From Nitriliruptoraceae bacterium (GTDB lineage: Bacteria; Actinomycetota; Nitriliruptoria; Nitriliruptorales; Nitriliruptoraceae): DNA of 8,218 bases. A program made the translations under genes and the position numbers. The stretch is from contig SLLJ01000101.1 in assembly GCA_007134165.1 (NCBI GenBank), forward strand, positions 1 to 8,218, in the 5' to 3' direction. Positions 6,051 to 8,218 of the stretch are shown in pieces. The stretch's first letter is position 1. Each line of letters opens with the position of its first letter. The notes under the pieces were generated by a model, which saw only the letters and a program-made list of their open reading frames with translations, was not told the DNA's origin and made no database searches.

Positions 6051-6536
6051 CTAGGCGGGTGGGCCGGGGACGTGGCCAGGCGGCTGCTGGGGCAGCACCG
6101 CCAGGCCCGGTGGCAGCACCTGCTCCTGGCCCGGCAGGCGGTTGACCAAGGTCGGCGTGGCCCGCTCGACGTAGGCGAGCACCAGCGCCTCAGCCGCAGC
6201 GTCGAAGCGCTGCTCACGCACGGCCGCGGCCATGTGCTGCGCCCAACGCCCGGCCGCCTCGGGCGTGATCGGGAACGGGGCGTGTCGCCGACGCAGGCGG
6301 GGATGGCCGCGCACCCGGTCGTAGACGTCGCCGCCGCCCCAGTACTGGGCCAGGAACAGGGCCAGGTGACGCTTGCCGGGCTCGAGGTCCTCGGGGTACA
6401 TCGCCCGCAGCACCTCGTCGCGCTCGACGCGGTCGTAGAACGCAGCGACCAGTCGCTCGAAGGCCGGCAGGCCACCGACCCGGTCGAACACCTCACGGGG
6501 TTCGATCACGGCGGTGAGATCGGAGTCGTCGCTCAT
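6051..6536 (-). CDS. glbO: Group II truncated haemoglobin (trHbO type)
   Basis: A 161-residue haem protein of the 2-over-2 globin fold, expected to bind O2 and perhaps take part in NO or peroxide chemistry in the cytoplasm. Residues seen: FDRVGG (17-22) at the start of helix A/B, AAFYDRV (31-37) with Phe33/Tyr34 at B9/B10, Tyr47 (MYPEDLEPG) at CD1, FLAQYWGGGDVYDRVRGHPRLRRRH (61-85) with His85 as the proximal F8 haem ligand, and Trp98 (GRWAQHM) at G8. The Tyr B10, Tyr CD1 and Trp G8 set is that of group II (GlbO). The globin ends near residue 133; the last 28 or so residues are proline-rich (LPPGLAVLPQQPPGHVPGPPA) and look disordered. The ATG at 6536 has GAGG 8 bases upstream; a GTG 13 codons earlier is less likely. 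It lies 28 bases after the GNAT gene, so co-transcription is probable. Confidence 0.93.
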   Translation of the reverse strand: MSDDSDLTAVIEPREVFDRVGGLPAFERLVAAFYDRVERDEVLRAMYPEDLEPGKRHLALFLAQYWGGGDVYDRVRGHPRLRRRHAPFPITPEAAGRWAQHMAAAVREQRFDAAAEALVLAYVERATPTLVNRLPGQEQVLPPGLAVLPQQPPGHVPGPPA

Positions 6537-6564
6537 GGGCGCGGCCTCGCGGGGTAGGGAACGC

Positions 6565-7056
6565 TCACAGTGCACGTTCGTAGTAGGCGACGTCGAGGTA
6601 GCGGCCGAACTTGTGGCCGGCCTCGGTCAGCGTCCCCCGGTGTACGAACCCCCACCGCTCGTGGAAGCGCACCGAAGCGTCGTTGGGCAGCGCGACCACC
6701 GCGTAGGCGCGGTGGAACTCGGTGGCCGCGAGCCGCGCGAACAGCGCCGCGTACAACGCTGGCCCGACCCCCTGGCCGGCCTGGTCGGGGGCGACGTACA
6801 CCGACAGCTCCAGCGAGCGGTCGTAGGCAGGTTTGGGGCGGAAACGCTGGGTCTCGACGTAGCCGACCACCGCACGCTCGCGCTCGGCGACCAGCAGGTG
6901 GTAGGGGCCTTCGACCACGCTGGCCGCGTACCGTTGGGTCCACTCGCGAGGGGTCATCACGTGGGTGTTGAACGTGACGGTGGTCCTCAGCACGTAGTGC
7001 GTGTAGATCGCCGCGACCGCCGGCAGGTCGCCCGGGGCCGCGTCACGAACGATCAC
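6565..7056 (-). CDS. GNAT N-acetyltransferase, phosphinothricin acetyltransferase-like
   Basis: A 163-residue single-domain acetyl-CoA-dependent N-acetyltransferase. The N-terminus VRDAAPGDLPAVAAIYTHYV (3-22) and the TTVTFNTHVMTPREW stretch (25-39) are the pattern of the Pat/Bar/MnaT branch. Acetyl-CoA binding lies at ELSVYVAPDQAGQGVGPALY (83-102); the usual R/Q-x-x-G-x-G has Ala93 in the first position with Gln92 beside it. The end, VALPNDASVRFHERWGFVHRG...GHKFGRYLDVAYYERAL, is also typical. Relatives acetylate phosphinothricin, methionine sulfoximine or other small amines; the natural substrate here is unknown. The GTG start at 7056 lies inside the end of the peptidase gene (14-base overlap). 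No strong ribosome site is visible, so translation probably depends on ribosomes finishing the upstream gene. The haemoglobin gene follows after 28 bases. Confidence 0.88.
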   Translation of the reverse strand: MIVRDAAPGDLPAVAAIYTHYVLRTTVTFNTHVMTPREWTQRYAASVVEGPYHLLVAERERAVVGYVETQRFRPKPAYDRSLELSVYVAPDQAGQGVGPALYAALFARLAATEFHRAYAVVALPNDASVRFHERWGFVHRGTLTEAGHKFGRYLDVAYYERAL

Positions 7057-8218
7057 GGAACTCTGGCCGCGGGTCGTAGCCGTCCTCGAAGGGGTCGGCC
7101 TCGAGCAGGTCGTCCGCCTCCGGATCGAGCTCGGGCTCGCGCCGGATCGGCTGCACCGCCGTGGACGGGAAGGCGGCCAGCGGACCGGTGGGCGAGGCGT
7201 CCCAGTCCACGAAGGTGAGATCGGTCTGCAGGTACAGGCCAACCAGCGTCGAGGTGGCGATGATGCCATCGAGGTGGGTGCGTTCGTGGCCGTGGGTCGC
7301 GTCCACGCCGGGACCGATCAGGCCGGCACGGGTCTCGGCCCCGGCCTCCAGCGCGGAGGCGACATCCGAGCGGTAGTAGCGGAAGACATCACGGTTGACC
7401 TCGAGCCCGTGGTCCGCGCCAAGCCGGCACAGTCGGCGGGTGAGGTGGTAGTCGAACGGGCCGTGCAGGTCCTGCATGGCGACGGTGACCCCGGTCTCGG
7501 TGGAACGCTGCCCGGGGGCGACCACCGCCGAGTCGATCGAGAGCAGTTCGGCGACGTCGTGGTCCAGACCGCTCGAGGCACCGTGGCCGACCTCCTCGGC
7601 GATCGTGATCAGCAGGTGGGCGGCGACCGGCAGCTCGATCCCGGCCTCGATCACGGCCTTGAATGCGGCGAGAACGGCGGCCACCCCGGCCTTGTCGTCG
7701 AGGTGGCGGGAGGTCACGAACCCCGATCGGGTGATGACCGGGAAGGCCACCTGTGCCACGAAGTCGCCGACCTGGATGCCCAGTGCCGCGAGTTGCTCCG
7801 GGGCGGACACCCGCTCGTCGACCCGCACCTCGACGTGGTCCCACCCGACCGGTTGGGTGTCGATGTCATCGCCGAAGGCATGCCCCGAGGCCTTGTTGGG
7901 CAGGACCGTGCCGGTGTAGGTGCGCTCCGGATCGTCGGTGAAGACCGTCACCCGCGAGCCCTCGGAGAACCGAGCGCTGTGGGTGCCCACCGGCACGATC
8001 CCGAGCCGTCCGTTGGGCTTGAGCTCCCGAACCATGCACCCGATGGTGTCGGTGTGCACGACCACCCCGCGGTCCAGGCCTTCGGTGCGACCCGGCAGGG
8101 AGGCGACCATCGCCCCCCGGCGGGTGAGCTCGAAGGGCAGCCCGATCTGCTCGAGCCGCTCGCCGACGTGCTGCATCACCACGTCGGTGCGCCCGCTGGG
8201 GCTCGGGACCCGGAGCAG
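7043..8218 (-). CDS. M42-family metallopeptidase, NAGGN osmolyte-locus type (5' partial)
   Basis: The frame runs off the window; the visible 391 residues begin LLRVPSPSGRTD, a typical near-N-terminal motif of M42 aminopeptidases, so only a short N-terminus is missing. Metal and catalytic residues of this co-catalytic di-metal family are in place (fragment numbering): His55/Asp57 in VVHTDTIG, Asp174 in SRHLDDKAG, Glu208-Glu209 in IAEEVGHGAS (general base and metal ligand), Asp229 in SIDSAVVAPGQ, and His315 in HERTH. The wording LPNKASGHAFGDDID, QPVGWDHVEVR, GPFDYHLT and VFRYYRSD is, from memory, that of the subfamily known as osmoprotectant NAGGN system M42 peptidase, normally beside asnO- and ngg-type genes. 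Expected activity is hydrolysis of a small peptide or peptide-like compound, with the exact substrate unknown. The last 60 or so residues are an extra acidic tail (EPELDPEADDLLEADPFEDG). The gene overlaps the GNAT gene by 14 bases. Confidence 0.9.
   Translation of the reverse strand: MLRVPSPSGRTDVVMQHVGERLEQIGLPFELTRRGAMVASLPGRTEGLDRGVVVHTDTIGCMVRELKPNGRLGIVPVGTHSARFSEGSRVTVFTDDPERTYTGTVLPNKASGHAFGDDIDTQPVGWDHVEVRVDERVSAPEQLAALGIQVGDFVAQVAFPVITRSGFVTSRHLDDKAGVAAVLAAFKAVIEAGIELPVAAHLLITIAEEVGHGASSGLDHDVAELLSIDSAVVAPGQRSTETGVTVAMQDLHGPFDYHLTRRLCRLGADHGLEVNRDVFRYYRSDVASALEAGAETRAGLIGPGVDATHGHERTHLDGIIATSTLVGLYLQTDLTFVDWDASPTGPLAAFPSTAVQPIRREPELDPEADDLLEADPFEDGYDPRPEFRDRS

Noticed and set aside
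5978..6496. N-terminal extension of the serA frame by about 170 codons
   Set aside because: The extra sequence is the wrong frame of the haemoglobin gene, SerA has a family-typical N-terminus at 5977, and there is a ribosome site there.
6514..7218. 234-codon + strand open frame opposite the GNAT gene
   Set aside because: Shadow frame; the reverse strand encodes a clear acetyltransferase.
7057..7269. Longer GNAT start within the peptidase gene
   Set aside because: The added residues are Ser/Arg/Pro-rich out-of-frame peptidase sequence. The acetyltransferase fold begins at VRDAAPGD, right after the GTG at 7056.
1..8218. Mobile element, CRISPR array, tRNA or rRNA
   Set aside because: No transposase-like protein, terminal inverted repeats, regularly spaced repeats or cloverleaf-like sequence were seen on reading the window.

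Overview
This is a GC-rich window (roughly 70% G+C by eye, with strong G/C preference at third codon positions and frequent GTG starts). Together with the actinobacterial-type 527-residue SerA, the GlbO-type truncated haemoglobin and the leader/terminator style, this points to a chromosomal segment of an actinobacterium. I cannot name the genus. I see no mobile element, tRNA, rRNA or CRISPR array. Coding density is high, and no stretch over 300 bases lacks a gene.

Layout. Positions 1-1221 (+) hold the 3' part of a major facilitator transporter fused to a C-terminal cyclic-nucleotide-binding domain. A small universal stress protein follows (1302-1712, +). It converges, with a 4-base gap, on a reverse-strand gene (1717-2565) that looks like a malonyl-CoA:ACP transacylase (FabD) fold in which the catalytic Ser and His motifs are gone. 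A 175-base divergent region (2566-2740) with two palindromes and a candidate promoter separates it from kynureninase (2741-3946, +). Kynureninase is followed by a one-base-overlapping gene for a four-helix membrane protein (3946-4389, +). This pair converges, again with a 4-base gap, on a reverse-strand series. In transcription order the series is: an M42 metallopeptidase of the type found in N-acetylglutaminylglutamine amide (NAGGN) osmolyte loci (8218-7043, cut by the window edge), a phosphinothricin-acetyltransferase-like GNAT enzyme (7056-6565, overlapping the peptidase gene by 14 bases), a group II truncated haemoglobin (6536-6051) and 3-phosphoglycerate dehydrogenase SerA (5977-4394).

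How the genes fit together. The window combines amino-acid metabolism (tryptophan/kynurenine breakdown and serine synthesis) with stress-type functions (Usp, O2/NO-binding haemoglobin, possible osmolyte locus). They are not one pathway. Tight coupling exists only for kynureninase/membrane protein and peptidase/GNAT. The points most worth following are the apparently inactive FabD-like protein, the coupled membrane protein beside kynureninase, the possible NAGGN locus continuing past position 8218, and the palindromes formed around both tail-to-tail stop codon pairs.
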